9,489 nt of DNA from contig JACQGG010000071.1 in NCBI GenBank assembly GCA_016199665.1, positions 1-9,489 of the forward strand, read 5' to 3'. Within the stretch, counting starts at the first letter, position 1. Every line of letters starts with the position of its first letter. This DNA is from Acidobacteriota bacterium. Lineage in GTDB: Bacteria; Acidobacteriota; UBA6911; JACQSX01. The position numbers and the translations under genes were made by a program. A model generated the notes under the pieces. The model was not told where the DNA came from and did not search any database. It saw only the letters and a list, made by a program, of their open reading frames with translations. Of this stretch, positions 1-5,987 are shown in pieces.

Positions 1-74
1 GCGCGGTCCCGTTCGAAGAGCTTGCCAAGATCATCGAAGAAGAACTGCCGAAATCCGCCAAGCCGGCCCGGTAA
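1..74 (+). CDS. 3' end of an unidentified protein gene
   Basis: The reading frame is open from the window edge to a TAA at 72-74 and encodes about 23 residues ending ELPKSAKPAR. The visible tail is a charged amphipathic stretch (FEELAKIIEEELPK) followed by a basic, proline-containing end, typical of a C-terminal helix and a loose tail. I do not recognise the family. No convincing Rho-independent terminator follows; a small GCCGG/CCGGC inverted repeat spans the stop but no T-run follows it. The rest of the gene lies outside the window. Confidence 0.5.
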   Translation, partial: AVPFEELAKIIEEELPKSAKPAR

Positions 75-198
75 CCGGCAAAGGGACCGGACATTCTATG
101 AAGAAGGTTAGTCCAAGAATCACTTTTTTGAGCTCATCACAACAGCCCAACATCTGACAGATATTTTTGTTTTGGCCCTGTCTTCCTGTTGCCGGAGA

Positions 199-226
199 AT
201 CTTACCTTCGAGGAGCTGGGTAAGAT
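199..226. repeat. 8-bp perfect inverted repeat upstream of the transporter pair
   Basis: ATCTTACC (199-206) and GGTAAGAT (219-226) are perfect reverse complements separated by 12 nt. The repeat ends 7 nt before the ribosome binding site of the first EamA gene. It could be an operator for a dimeric regulator or an mRNA hairpin in the 5' leader. There is no T-run directly after it, so it is not a typical terminator. I found no convincing -35/-10 pair in 75-230. Confidence 0.4.
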
Positions 227-233
227 CTGATTG

Positions 234-239
234 GGAGGT
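234..239 (+). promoter_or_regulatory. ribosome binding site that sets the EamA-A start
   Basis: GGAGGT lies 6 nt upstream of the GTG at 246. A TTG at 231 is also in frame, but it sits on top of this Shine-Dalgarno sequence and would leave the motif inside the coding region. GTG 246 is therefore the better start. Confidence 0.65.
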
Positions 240-245
240 AGGCCG

Positions 246-686
246 GTGCCGGAAACCACTTGGGGTATTTTCTTTGCAACCTTGGCAGCCCTATCCTGGG
301 GTACTGGGGCCATCTTCGCCAGGCGCGGAATGGAACACGTAGGTTCCGGATCCGGAACATTGGTTTCCTTGATCGCGGGCCTCGTGGTTACAACCATCGT
401 AGCCCTCGTTTTTGATTCCCGACCTCTGGTTTCAGTACACCCAAAAGACCTGGTTTGGCTGGCTCTTTTCGGCGTTATTCAATTCCCACTTGGAAGATTG
501 CTCAATTACACCGCGATCCGTCTGGCGGGCGCGGCGCCCGCTACGGCGATTCTGGGAAGTTCGCCGCTCATCTCGGCGACCTGGGCGATTATCTTCCTGG
601 GAGAGCGGCTGACACTGCCGATCGCGGTCGGCATCACGACGGTTGTAGCGGGACTTGGGCTTCTGTTGACGGAGCGGAGAGCGTGA
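246..686 (+). CDS. EamA/DMT-family half transporter, N-terminal-type half (5 TM)
   Basis: Predicted 146-residue membrane protein matching one EamA repeat of the drug/metabolite transporter superfamily. About five hydrophobic helices are visible (near residues 6-22, 36-54, 66-84, 90-112 and 118-138). The FLGERLT motif that usually closes the fourth helix of an EamA unit is present, followed by a GLGLLLTERRA end. Full DMT transporters have two such repeats in about 300 residues; this gene has only one, and the next gene, 1 nt downstream in another frame, supplies the second. The pair would make a 10-TM exporter or importer of small metabolites, with substrate unknown. The GTG start at 246 is chosen for its well-spaced GGAGGT. 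It is either a natural two-subunit transporter or one gene broken by a frameshift. Confidence 0.75.
   Translation: MPETTWGIFFATLAALSWGTGAIFARRGMEHVGSGSGTLVSLIAGLVVTTIVALVFDSRPLVSVHPKDLVWLALFGVIQFPLGRLLNYTAIRLAGAAPATAILGSSPLISATWAIIFLGERLTLPIAVGITTVVAGLGLLLTERRA
676..681 (+). promoter_or_regulatory. ribosome binding site of the second EamA half gene
   Basis: GGAGAG ends 6 nt before ATG 688, and another GGAG lies at 671-674. It sits inside the last codons of the first half gene, as expected for translational coupling. A strong site here favours real independent initiation over a simple frameshift relic. Confidence 0.6.
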
Positions 687-687
687 T

Positions 688-1152
688 ATGGAGGGACAAT
701 CCTCGCGATCTACTTTCTTGCTGGGTCTGTTGGCCGCCTCTCTCGGCGCCATAGCGTATGGGACCGGGCAGACCCTGGCGCGGTACGTGGTGACGGGGAG
801 CACCACTCCCATGGCAGGCGCCGTCTATGGCATTTTCTTTGGAACATTGGTGTTGTCCATTGTTTCGGCTCGGCAGATTCGACATGACCTTCGGGCTTCG
901 CGGGCGGCTCTGGGAATGATGGGAATGGCCGGCGTCTGTTCCGGTCTGGGAACCTTGTTCATGTTCCTGGCGCTGTCAAAAGCGCCCATTACGCTGGCGA
1001 CTCCCATCATTTCGCTTTATCCGATGGTCACTCTAGTCCTCACGCATCTTTTGCTTAAACGGTTCGAGCGCGTTACGCCTCGAATGGCGCTTGCCTGTAT
1101 CCTGGTCCTTTCAGGAGTTCTTCTGGTTATTCTTGGCCGCGTTGAACCTTGA
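688..1152 (+). CDS. EamA/DMT-family half transporter, C-terminal-type half (5 TM)
   Basis: Predicted 154-residue membrane protein with a second EamA repeat. A polar start (MEGQSSRST) resembles the linker between the two halves of fused DMT proteins. Hydrophobic helices follow near residues 10-27, 43-60, 72-93, 99-120 and 129-150. LLLKRFERVTPRMA occupies the place of the usual LGERLT motif, and the protein ends in a typical GVLLVILG helix. ATG 688 starts 1 nt after the TGA of the first half, in a +1 frame, with GGAGAG 6 nt upstream. The combined length of the two genes (300 residues) is that of one ordinary DMT transporter. It ends 13 nt from the convergent OCD-family gene. Function would depend on pairing with the first half; the substrate cannot be inferred. 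Confidence 0.75.
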   Translation: MEGQSSRSTFLLGLLAASLGAIAYGTGQTLARYVVTGSTTPMAGAVYGIFFGTLVLSIVSARQIRHDLRASRAALGMMGMAGVCSGLGTLFMFLALSKAPITLATPIISLYPMVTLVLTHLLLKRFERVTPRMALACILVLSGVLLVILGRVEP

Positions 1153-1165
1153 GCGCACGTTCTAT

Positions 1166-2263
1166 TCAAGGATGAACACTCTCCAGGAACCAGTCGGTTG
1201 GGATCTCCCGTCCTATCCCCTTGGAGGTGGCCTCCTTATACACAGCGCTTCCAAGCGCGGCAAACTGAATGCCCAATCCCACATTATTAATAAAACAGGT
1301 GACTTCCTCTTCCGATCTTCTGCCGGAAACCTTGTCCGTGAGCAGGTCCTTCAGTTCAGGTTCCGCCAACCAGAAAGGAGGTTTGACGGCAGCGGGTGCG
1401 GATTTGTCTTCTGATCGCAGCAAATTTATCGGATCCTGCGCCTCGATCTTTTCGTCTCCAAAACCGAGAATATAGTTTTCCGGGAGAAATTTGCGGCTGT
1501 GGATGATCACCCGATCGGCCTTTCGGATTGTTGTCTCGCCCAGTTCCGAATCCTTCACGCAGGTCACATGAATCCCCGGTTTTAACCACTCCGGCAGAAT
1601 CACCCTGGAGAGAGAATTTGTCGCGGCGACCAGAATGTCAGCGGGATACGCCGCATCTTCCGGCCGCGCAACCGGGCGAGTCCGAACCCCTAGCTTGCGC
1701 TCCATCTGCTGCGCAAAATCCTCACGGTTCGCCTGGGTAGGGCTGTAGACATACACCTCTGCTATTTTCCTCACCGCACACATCGCCGGGACGTGCGCGC
1801 CCGCCTGCCACCCCGAGCCGAGTATCCCTAAAGTCTGTGCGCCACCCCGCGCCAAATATCGGGCCGCCAGGGCGCTGCTTGCGGCCACCCGCATCCGCTG
1901 CACGACTCCATCGGGAAAGATGGCCAAGGGCTCGCCGTTCTGCGTGGAGAAGAGCAAGATCAGACCGACCCATTTTCCGCGGGCGGCCGGTATTTTCTCT
2001 TTGACCGTTTTCCCTTCCCTCTCCCTCCATCGGATGATATCGGAGTTAAGACGCAGCGCCACCATGCGCGAGTCGAGTAGACCCGCTTCCATGGACTTAA
2101 AGACGTACACATCCGGCGACTCGGGGGAAGGAATATACAGGTCTGTCCTGGGCCGATTCACGGCCCTTCGCTCCGCCAGTTCCTTGTAAGCTTTCTCCAG
2201 ACAGGCGAGGCAGGTCTTCATTGAGAGAAGAGACTCAATCTCGTCGTTGCTAAGAATAAGCAA
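1166..2263 (-). CDS. ornithine cyclodeaminase / mu-crystallin family protein
   Basis: Predicted 365-residue NAD(P)-binding protein. The Rossmann glycine motif LGILGSGWQAG (residues 145-155) and the preceding RMRVAASSALAARYLA helix are hallmarks of the ornithine cyclodeaminase / mu-crystallin / archaeal alanine dehydrogenase family. Members act on amino or imino acids: ornithine to proline, alanine dehydrogenation, ketimine or pyrroline-2-carboxylate reduction. The exact reaction cannot be assigned. In the strand that usually carries the substrate-binding Lys, this protein reads VALRLNSD with Arg71, and a basic segment (about residues 78-97) follows, so classical ornithine cyclodeaminase is doubtful. 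The frame is open back to 2371, but that overlaps the upstream gene. I chose TTG 2263 because LILSNDEIE begins the fold and GGGGGA lies just upstream. It is the last gene of the mla-type operon, 11 nt after the phosphatidyltransferase. Confidence 0.8.
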   Translation of the reverse strand: MLILSNDEIESLLSMKTCLACLEKAYKELAERRAVNRPRTDLYIPSPESPDVYVFKSMEAGLLDSRMVALRLNSDIIRWREREGKTVKEKIPAARGKWVGLILLFSTQNGEPLAIFPDGVVQRMRVAASSALAARYLARGGAQTLGILGSGWQAGAHVPAMCAVRKIAEVYVYSPTQANREDFAQQMERKLGVRTRPVARPEDAAYPADILVAATNSLSRVILPEWLKPGIHVTCVKDSELGETTIRKADRVIIHSRKFLPENYILGFGDEKIEAQDPINLLRSEDKSAPAAVKPPFWLAEPELKDLLTDKVSGRRSEEEVTCFINNVGLGIQFAALGSAVYKEATSKGIGREIPTDWFLESVHP

Positions 2264-2274
2264 AAGATCCCCCG

Positions 2275-2874
2275 CTAGCCGGAATGGATCGAGGAGCGCT
2301 CCTTGAGACACTTTCGGGTGTAGAGGATGCGATGAATCACGGTCCAGTTTGAGAACAGCGCGATGACCCACACCGCAGCATCCATGCCGTTGAAGAGCGC
2401 CCCCAGAATGAGGATGACCACTCGTTCCGGCCGCTCAAGAAATCCAACCTTGCAGGAGGAAATCAGGCATTCCGCCCTGGCGCGGGCGTAGCTGGTCAGG
2501 ACAGATCCCATAAGCGCCACCCCCGACAGCACAACATAGGTCAGGCGATCGGCGCGTCCATAGTAGATAATCAGGCCCAGCATGACGATAAAATCGGAAT
2601 AGCGGTCGATCACGGAATCCAGAAAGGCTCCATAGCTGGTCTCCGACTTTGAAACGCGCGCCACCGCTCCGTCCAGCATGTCGAAAAGCCCGGCCAGGAT
2701 CAGCAGGGCGCCCGAATAGCCGAAATGGCCCGTGGCCAGCGCGGCGGCGGTGAACAAGCTCATCACGACGCCAAACACCGTCAGCAGGTTGGGGCTTATC
2801 TTGAGCAGGGAGAGGACCCAGACGATCTGGTCGATGATGAGTTTGCACCCCTGCCCGATCTTTGCCGTGATCAT
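2275..2874 (-). CDS. CDP-alcohol phosphatidyltransferase (PgsA / PI-phosphate-synthase-like)
   Basis: Predicted 199-residue integral membrane enzyme that transfers a phosphatidyl group from a CDP-lipid to an alcohol, releasing CMP. The complete family motif D-x2-DG-x2-AR-x8-G-x3-D-x3-D is present at residues 65-90, with metal-binding/catalytic Asp65, Asp68, Asp86 and Asp90. Several hydrophobic helices flank it. The N-terminal SPNLLTVFG segment and the later GFLERPERVVILI segment resemble phosphatidylinositol-phosphate and archaetidylinositol-phosphate synthases more than glycerophosphate types. The acceptor (inositol phosphate, glycerol phosphate or other) is not fixed by sequence alone. The ATG lies 3 nt after the MCE-protein stop, indicating translational coupling; an AGGA lies somewhat far upstream. 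Its place between lipid-transport genes and an OCD-family enzyme suggests a dedicated head-group role. Confidence 0.85.
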   Translation of the reverse strand: MITAKIGQGCKLIIDQIVWVLSLLKISPNLLTVFGVVMSLFTAAALATGHFGYSGALLILAGLFDMLDGAVARVSKSETSYGAFLDSVIDRYSDFIVMLGLIIYYGRADRLTYVVLSGVALMGSVLTSYARARAECLISSCKVGFLERPERVVILILGALFNGMDAAVWVIALFSNWTVIHRILYTRKCLKERSSIHSG

Positions 2875-2877
2875 GCG

Positions 2878-4233
2878 TCAAAAGATCCTAAAGTTGATTG
2901 TGAGATACTTCTTCGGATTCTTGCGAAAGTCGTACAGCAGCTTGACGAATTCCGATGAGGCCTCGTTCAGGTTGTTGTACATCTGCTGATCCTTGGCCAG
3001 TCTTCCCAGAGTTCCTTTTCCCTGATTGATGTCATCGAGCAGCGCATTCAGTTTTTGGACCGAAACCTGGAGGTCCTGGTACAGCGCGTCGTCCGCCGAG
3101 AGCTTGCCCAGCGTCCCCTCCCCTCTATTGATCCGCCCCGTGATGGAGTCGACGTCAGAGAGCAACTGGCTGGTCTTGTCGTGAATTTCCGGATCGTTTA
3201 TCAGTTTTCCCAGGGATCCTTCCTTTGAGTTGAGGCGGCTGGCCAGAGTCTCCAGTTTTTGAGTGGTCACCGCCAGCGTATCGTAAACCCGGCTGTCACT
3301 CATCAGCTTTCCGATCGTCCCTTGCCCTCCTTGGACGTCTTTCAGCAGCGAACTGGCCGAGGCCACAGTTTTCTTTGTTTCCAGGATGGTATCGTTGAGG
3401 TTGTTGTAGAAGGCGGCATCGTTGATGAAACGGCCGATGCTTCCCTGGCCTTCGTCAAATTTGGCCATGATGTTCTCCATCCGCTGCGACAGCACTCCGA
3501 AATTAGCAATAACATCATCCACGCCGATCATTATTTCACGAAAGTCGGTAACCCTGCTGCCGGCAATTACGATCACCCCGTCTTTGTCCTTTTCCGGAGG
3601 ATCGCCGGTGCGACCCAGGGAGATCTCAATGTATTTGTCCCCCATCAGTCCGATGCTCCCCAGGCTGGTCGTGGAGTCTCGTTTAATGCGGCTCTGGTAT
3701 TTCTCCTCGATGACCATGGTTACTTCGATGTTCTGGAGGCTGGACTTGGCGTTGTCGAGGCTGGCTCTTGCGTTTTCCAGCTCCCGCATCTCGGCGTCGA
3801 CCAGACGCTGTGTCCGCTCGATCTGAACCTCCATAATTCGGGCGCGAGTGGGATCCCTGGGAAGGAGTCTTTGGTATTCTTCGCGCAGGGATTGGAGCTG
3901 ATTGCGCCGCTGCGCCAGGGAAGCCCGGAGGCTCTCGAGTTTGCGCGTACTTTCGGTGATCGATTGCGCTGCCTGGCGGTTGATGTCCGTCGGAGGCGGC
4001 TCGCCGGTAATCGTGACTTCGCTGACGTTTCCCACCTCCACGCCCTGCAGCAGCACGATATCCCCTTCCTTTAAGCCAGAGACCCCGGCCAAGTAAGTTC
4101 TTGCCCTCACTTTAGGGGTGAAAATGCTGACGGTTCCAATCGAGAGGACACCAACTGCGGCCACGATCAGGGCCACCAGCACGAAAATACCCACCTTCAA
4201 CTTTGACCAGGCCAATCTCTTTCTTCGGTCCAT
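2878..4233 (-). CDS. MlaD-type MCE-domain lipid-transport protein with coiled-coil insertion and repeat tail
   Basis: Predicted 451-residue membrane-anchored substrate-binding subunit of an MCE lipid transporter. One N-terminal TM helix (about 14-33) is followed by an MCE domain. Its first part (GLKEGDIVLLQGVEVGNV, 53-70) and last part (TSLGSIGLMGDKYIEIS, 189-205) are recognisable, but a charged, Gln/Glu/Arg-rich predicted coiled coil (about 84-168) separates them. The C-terminal half carries five copies of a G-(S/T)-(I/L)-G-(K/R) unit starting at Gly264, 305, 339, 373 and 407, the last four exactly 34 residues apart. Each is followed by a D-x3-(Y/H) or similar segment. The protein ends NPKKYLTINFRIF; an NPKKYL-type tail is familiar from MCE proteins of several phyla. 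ATG 4233 has GAGGAG 8 nt upstream. It lies 12 nt after the ATPase gene and presumably forms a periplasmic ring or shaft with the permease. Confidence 0.88.
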   Translation of the reverse strand: MDRRKRLAWSKLKVGIFVLVALIVAAVGVLSIGTVSIFTPKVRARTYLAGVSGLKEGDIVLLQGVEVGNVSEVTITGEPPPTDINRQAAQSITESTRKLESLRASLAQRRNQLQSLREEYQRLLPRDPTRARIMEVQIERTQRLVDAEMRELENARASLDNAKSSLQNIEVTMVIEEKYQSRIKRDSTTSLGSIGLMGDKYIEISLGRTGDPPEKDKDGVIVIAGSRVTDFREIMIGVDDVIANFGVLSQRMENIMAKFDEGQGSIGRFINDAAFYNNLNDTILETKKTVASASSLLKDVQGGQGTIGKLMSDSRVYDTLAVTTQKLETLASRLNSKEGSLGKLINDPEIHDKTSQLLSDVDSITGRINRGEGTLGKLSADDALYQDLQVSVQKLNALLDDINQGKGTLGRLAKDQQMYNNLNEASSEFVKLLYDFRKNPKKYLTINFRIF

Positions 4234-4241
4234 GGCTCCAA

Positions 4242-4247
4242 CTCCTC
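4242..4247 (-). promoter_or_regulatory. ribosome binding site of the MCE-protein gene
   Basis: Read on the minus strand, GAGGAG overlaps the TGA stop of the ATPase gene and lies 8 nt before ATG 4233. This supports the start and coupled translation. It is the clearest Shine-Dalgarno sequence inside the minus-strand operon. Confidence 0.6.
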
Positions 4248-5064
4248 AGGCGAGAAATTCCTGGACGTAGGAACTGCTGAAATTTCTGAGTTCCTCGTCC
4301 GTCCCTTCAAACAGGATTTTACCATCTTGAAGCATTACAAACCGCGTGTTAATCAGGCAAAGCTTGCCGTCCTCACCCATGAACTCCACGTCGCCGCCGC
4401 CTCGAACCACGGCAAACTGGCTGGCCAGCGTAAAGGCAGTCCGCAGGTCATGGGTCACGAACACGGAACTGACCCCCTCCAGATCGCGCAGCTTGATGAC
4501 CAGCTCGGAGATGGTCCGGGAGGTGATGGGATCAAGTCCGGCCGTCGGCTCATCGTAAAGCATGATCTTTGGATTCCCCACCAAAGCTCGGGCAATGGCG
4601 ACTCGCCTGCGCATCCCGCCCGACAGCTCCGCGGGCATCTTATCGATGGCATCTTCCAGGTCGACAAAGCCGAGCATGCGCCGCACTACCGCGTCCACTT
4701 CCTCCTCGCTGAATAGTTTTTCCTCCCGCATCTTGTAAGCGACGTTTTCCCCTACCGTCAGCGAATCAAACAGCGCGCCTTCCTGAAAGACCATTCCAAA
4801 CTTCCTGCGAACGTGCATGAGCTCGTGCTCCCGGAAAGGGGTGATGTCCTCCCCATCGACGAAAATATGGCCGGAATCCGGCTTTTCCAGGCCCAGAACC
4901 AGTTTAATGATCGTTGACTTGCCCGAGCCGCTGCCTCCCAGAATGATTTTGGTTTCCGCCCGGCCGACTTCGAGATTGACCCCTTTGAGGACCTGCTGGT
5001 CCCAGTAGGACTTGGTCACCTCTGCCAGCTTGATCATGGGCGAACCCGGTGAAATGGCAGGCAT
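4246..5064 (-). CDS. MlaF-type ABC transporter ATPase
   Basis: Predicted 272-residue cytoplasmic ATPase that powers lipid movement by the MCE system. Walker A GGSGSGKST is at residues 43-51, the Q-loop FQEGALFDSLTVGENVAY begins at 93, and the signature LSGGM is at 147-151. Walker B and the D-loop IMLYDEPTAGLDP are at 167-179, and the H-loop VTHD ends at 206. The FQ-x-GALFDSLTV-x-EN motif is characteristic of the MlaF/Mkl branch of ABC ATPases. All catalytic residues are present. ATG 5064 is 2 nt after the permease stop. Met10 (5035-5037) is an alternative that would give the more usual MIKL start, and neither has a strong ribosome binding site. The C-terminal part (after about 215) has a short extra region around VRGGGDVEFMGEDG. 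It functions with the permease upstream and the MCE protein downstream. Confidence 0.92.
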   Translation of the reverse strand: MPAISPGSPMIKLAEVTKSYWDQQVLKGVNLEVGRAETKIILGGSGSGKSTIIKLVLGLEKPDSGHIFVDGEDITPFREHELMHVRRKFGMVFQEGALFDSLTVGENVAYKMREEKLFSEEEVDAVVRRMLGFVDLEDAIDKMPAELSGGMRRRVAIARALVGNPKIMLYDEPTAGLDPITSRTISELVIKLRDLEGVSSVFVTHDLRTAFTLASQFAVVRGGGDVEFMGEDGKLCLINTRFVMLQDGKILFEGTDEELRNFSSSYVQEFLA

Positions 5065-5066
5065 GG

Positions 5067-5825
5067 CTAATAGCGCAGGTCGAGAATGATTTTGCTGACG
5101 AAAAAGTCGGCGGCGATGACCAAAATTGAGGAGAACACCACCGCCTGAGTCGTGGATCGACCCACCCCCTGCGTGCCGCCGTGAGTGCGCAAACCGCAGT
5201 AGCAGCCGACCATGGCGATGATGAAGCCGAAAATAAAAGGCTTGCTGATTCCCTCCAGCAGGTTGTTGTAATCAATCGCTTTCATGGCGGCCGACCAGTA
5301 GAGGGATGTGCTGAGCCGCAGTTTGTAGAAGGAGACCATCCACCCACCCAACAAGCCGCATAGATCCGACAGCACGGTGAGCAGCGGAAGCATCGTGGTC
5401 GCGGCAACCATGCGGGGGGTGACCAGCTTGCGCGTCGGGTCCGTGCCCAGGGCGCGCATGGCGCTGATTTGTTCGGTCACGACCATGGAGCCTAGTTCCG
5501 AGGCGATTCCCGACCCGTTTCGTCCTGCCACCATGAGCGCGGTCAACACGGGCCCCAGCTCCTTAATCAGAGACAACGCCACCAATTGCCCGGTCAGTCC
5601 CACGGCGCCGAATGACTTCAAGGACTTCGCCGATTGCAGCGCCAGAACCGCTCCGGTGAAAAACCCGGTCAGGATGACGATCAGCAGCGATCCCACGCCG
5701 ATGGTATCCATCTGAAGCAGGGTATCCTGGAGGTAGCGCGGTTTTCGGAAAATATTGGTGAATGCGCGCAGGGAGAGGAGAAAGAATTCCTGAACCTCGT
5801 AAATGGCAAGGTAGATGAAATTCAT
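5067..5825 (-). CDS. MlaE-type ABC transporter permease
   Basis: Predicted 252-residue inner-membrane permease of the MlaE family, the membrane core of MCE lipid transporters. The family signature is intact: KELGPVLTALMVAGRNGSGI (88-107) followed by ASELGSMVVTEQISAMRALG (108-127). Hydrophobic segments are visible near 44-66, 90-107, 138-165, 196-214 and 226-247, preceded by an amphipathic N-terminal helix. Length is normal for the family. It is the first gene of the minus-strand operon and has its own promoter about 65-93 nt upstream of the start codon. ATG 5825 gives a complete protein, but no Shine-Dalgarno motif is seen upstream (the sequence there reads CTCCTGGCG). The start is therefore supported by homology only. 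Confidence 0.92.
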   Translation of the reverse strand: MNFIYLAIYEVQEFFLLSLRAFTNIFRKPRYLQDTLLQMDTIGVGSLLIVILTGFFTGAVLALQSAKSLKSFGAVGLTGQLVALSLIKELGPVLTALMVAGRNGSGIASELGSMVVTEQISAMRALGTDPTRKLVTPRMVAATTMLPLLTVLSDLCGLLGGWMVSFYKLRLSTSLYWSAAMKAIDYNNLLEGISKPFIFGFIIAMVGCYCGLRTHGGTQGVGRSTTQAVVFSSILVIAADFFVSKIILDLRY

Positions 5826-5889
5826 CGCCAGGAGAAGCTACTTTGGCTCACGCAATTCTTTCTAACTGTCGCATTCAGAAGAATTTTTT

Positions 5890-5918
5890 ATCGTAAGCGA
5901 ACCGATATTGAGAATCAA
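5890..5918 (-). promoter_or_regulatory. predicted sigma70-type promoter for the mla-type operon
   Basis: On the minus strand TTGATT (plus-strand 5913-5918) and TACGAT (5890-5895) are separated by exactly 17 nt. The -35 matches 4/6 and the -10 matches 4/6 of consensus. Transcription would start near 5883, giving a leader of about 58 nt before ATG 5825. It is the only promoter I can propose for the five-gene operon. It is inferred from pattern, not shown. Confidence 0.45.
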
Positions 5919-5932
5919 GACAATGTTCTTGA
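5915..5932. promoter_or_regulatory. palindrome between the divergent promoters (possible operator)
   Basis: TCAAGA (5915-5920) and TCTTGA (5927-5932) are perfect inverted repeats with a 6-nt spacer. One arm overlaps the -35 of the leftward promoter (5913-5918) and the other overlaps the -35 of aroC (5929-5934). A dimeric regulator bound here would cover both -35 boxes. The regulator is unknown. Confidence 0.4.
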
Positions 5933-5957
5933 CAGACCTCAGGTGGGGACCTATTTT
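5929..5957 (+). promoter_or_regulatory. predicted sigma70-type promoter for aroC-fmt
   Basis: A perfect TTGACA (5929-5934) and TATTTT (5952-5957; 4/6) are spaced by 17 nt. Transcription would start near 5964, leaving a short leader of about 24 nt before ATG 5988. The leader has no clear Shine-Dalgarno sequence. Confidence 0.55.
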
Positions 5958-5987
5958 AAGTTCTTTCTTGTGATCCTACGCTGATCC

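Noticed and set aside
152..175. Terminator-like hairpin before a T-rich stretch upstream of the EamA pair
   Set aside because: ATCT/AGAT is a 4-bp AT-rich stem, too weak to call.
231..245. TTG 231 as the start of the first EamA gene
   Set aside because: It would place the GGAGGT ribosome binding site inside the coding sequence; GTG 246 has ideal spacing.
432..812. Minus-strand open frame (126 codons) across the two EamA genes
   Set aside because: Highly charged, Arg-rich translation with no domain; a shadow of the transporter genes.
1147..1171. Possible bidirectional terminator between the convergent transporter and OCD genes
   Set aside because: CCTTGA/TCAAGG gives only a 6-bp stem with a 13-nt loop and no T-run on either side.
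2264..2371. Longer N-terminus of the OCD-family protein, starting at 2371
   Set aside because: It would overlap the phosphatidyltransferase by about 97 bp, and those extra residues do not fit the family fold.
3259..4074. Long plus-strand open frame (271 codons) opposite the MCE gene
   Set aside because: It is antisense to a clear MCE-domain gene in a GC-rich region, has no recognisable domain and is explained by codon bias of the real gene.
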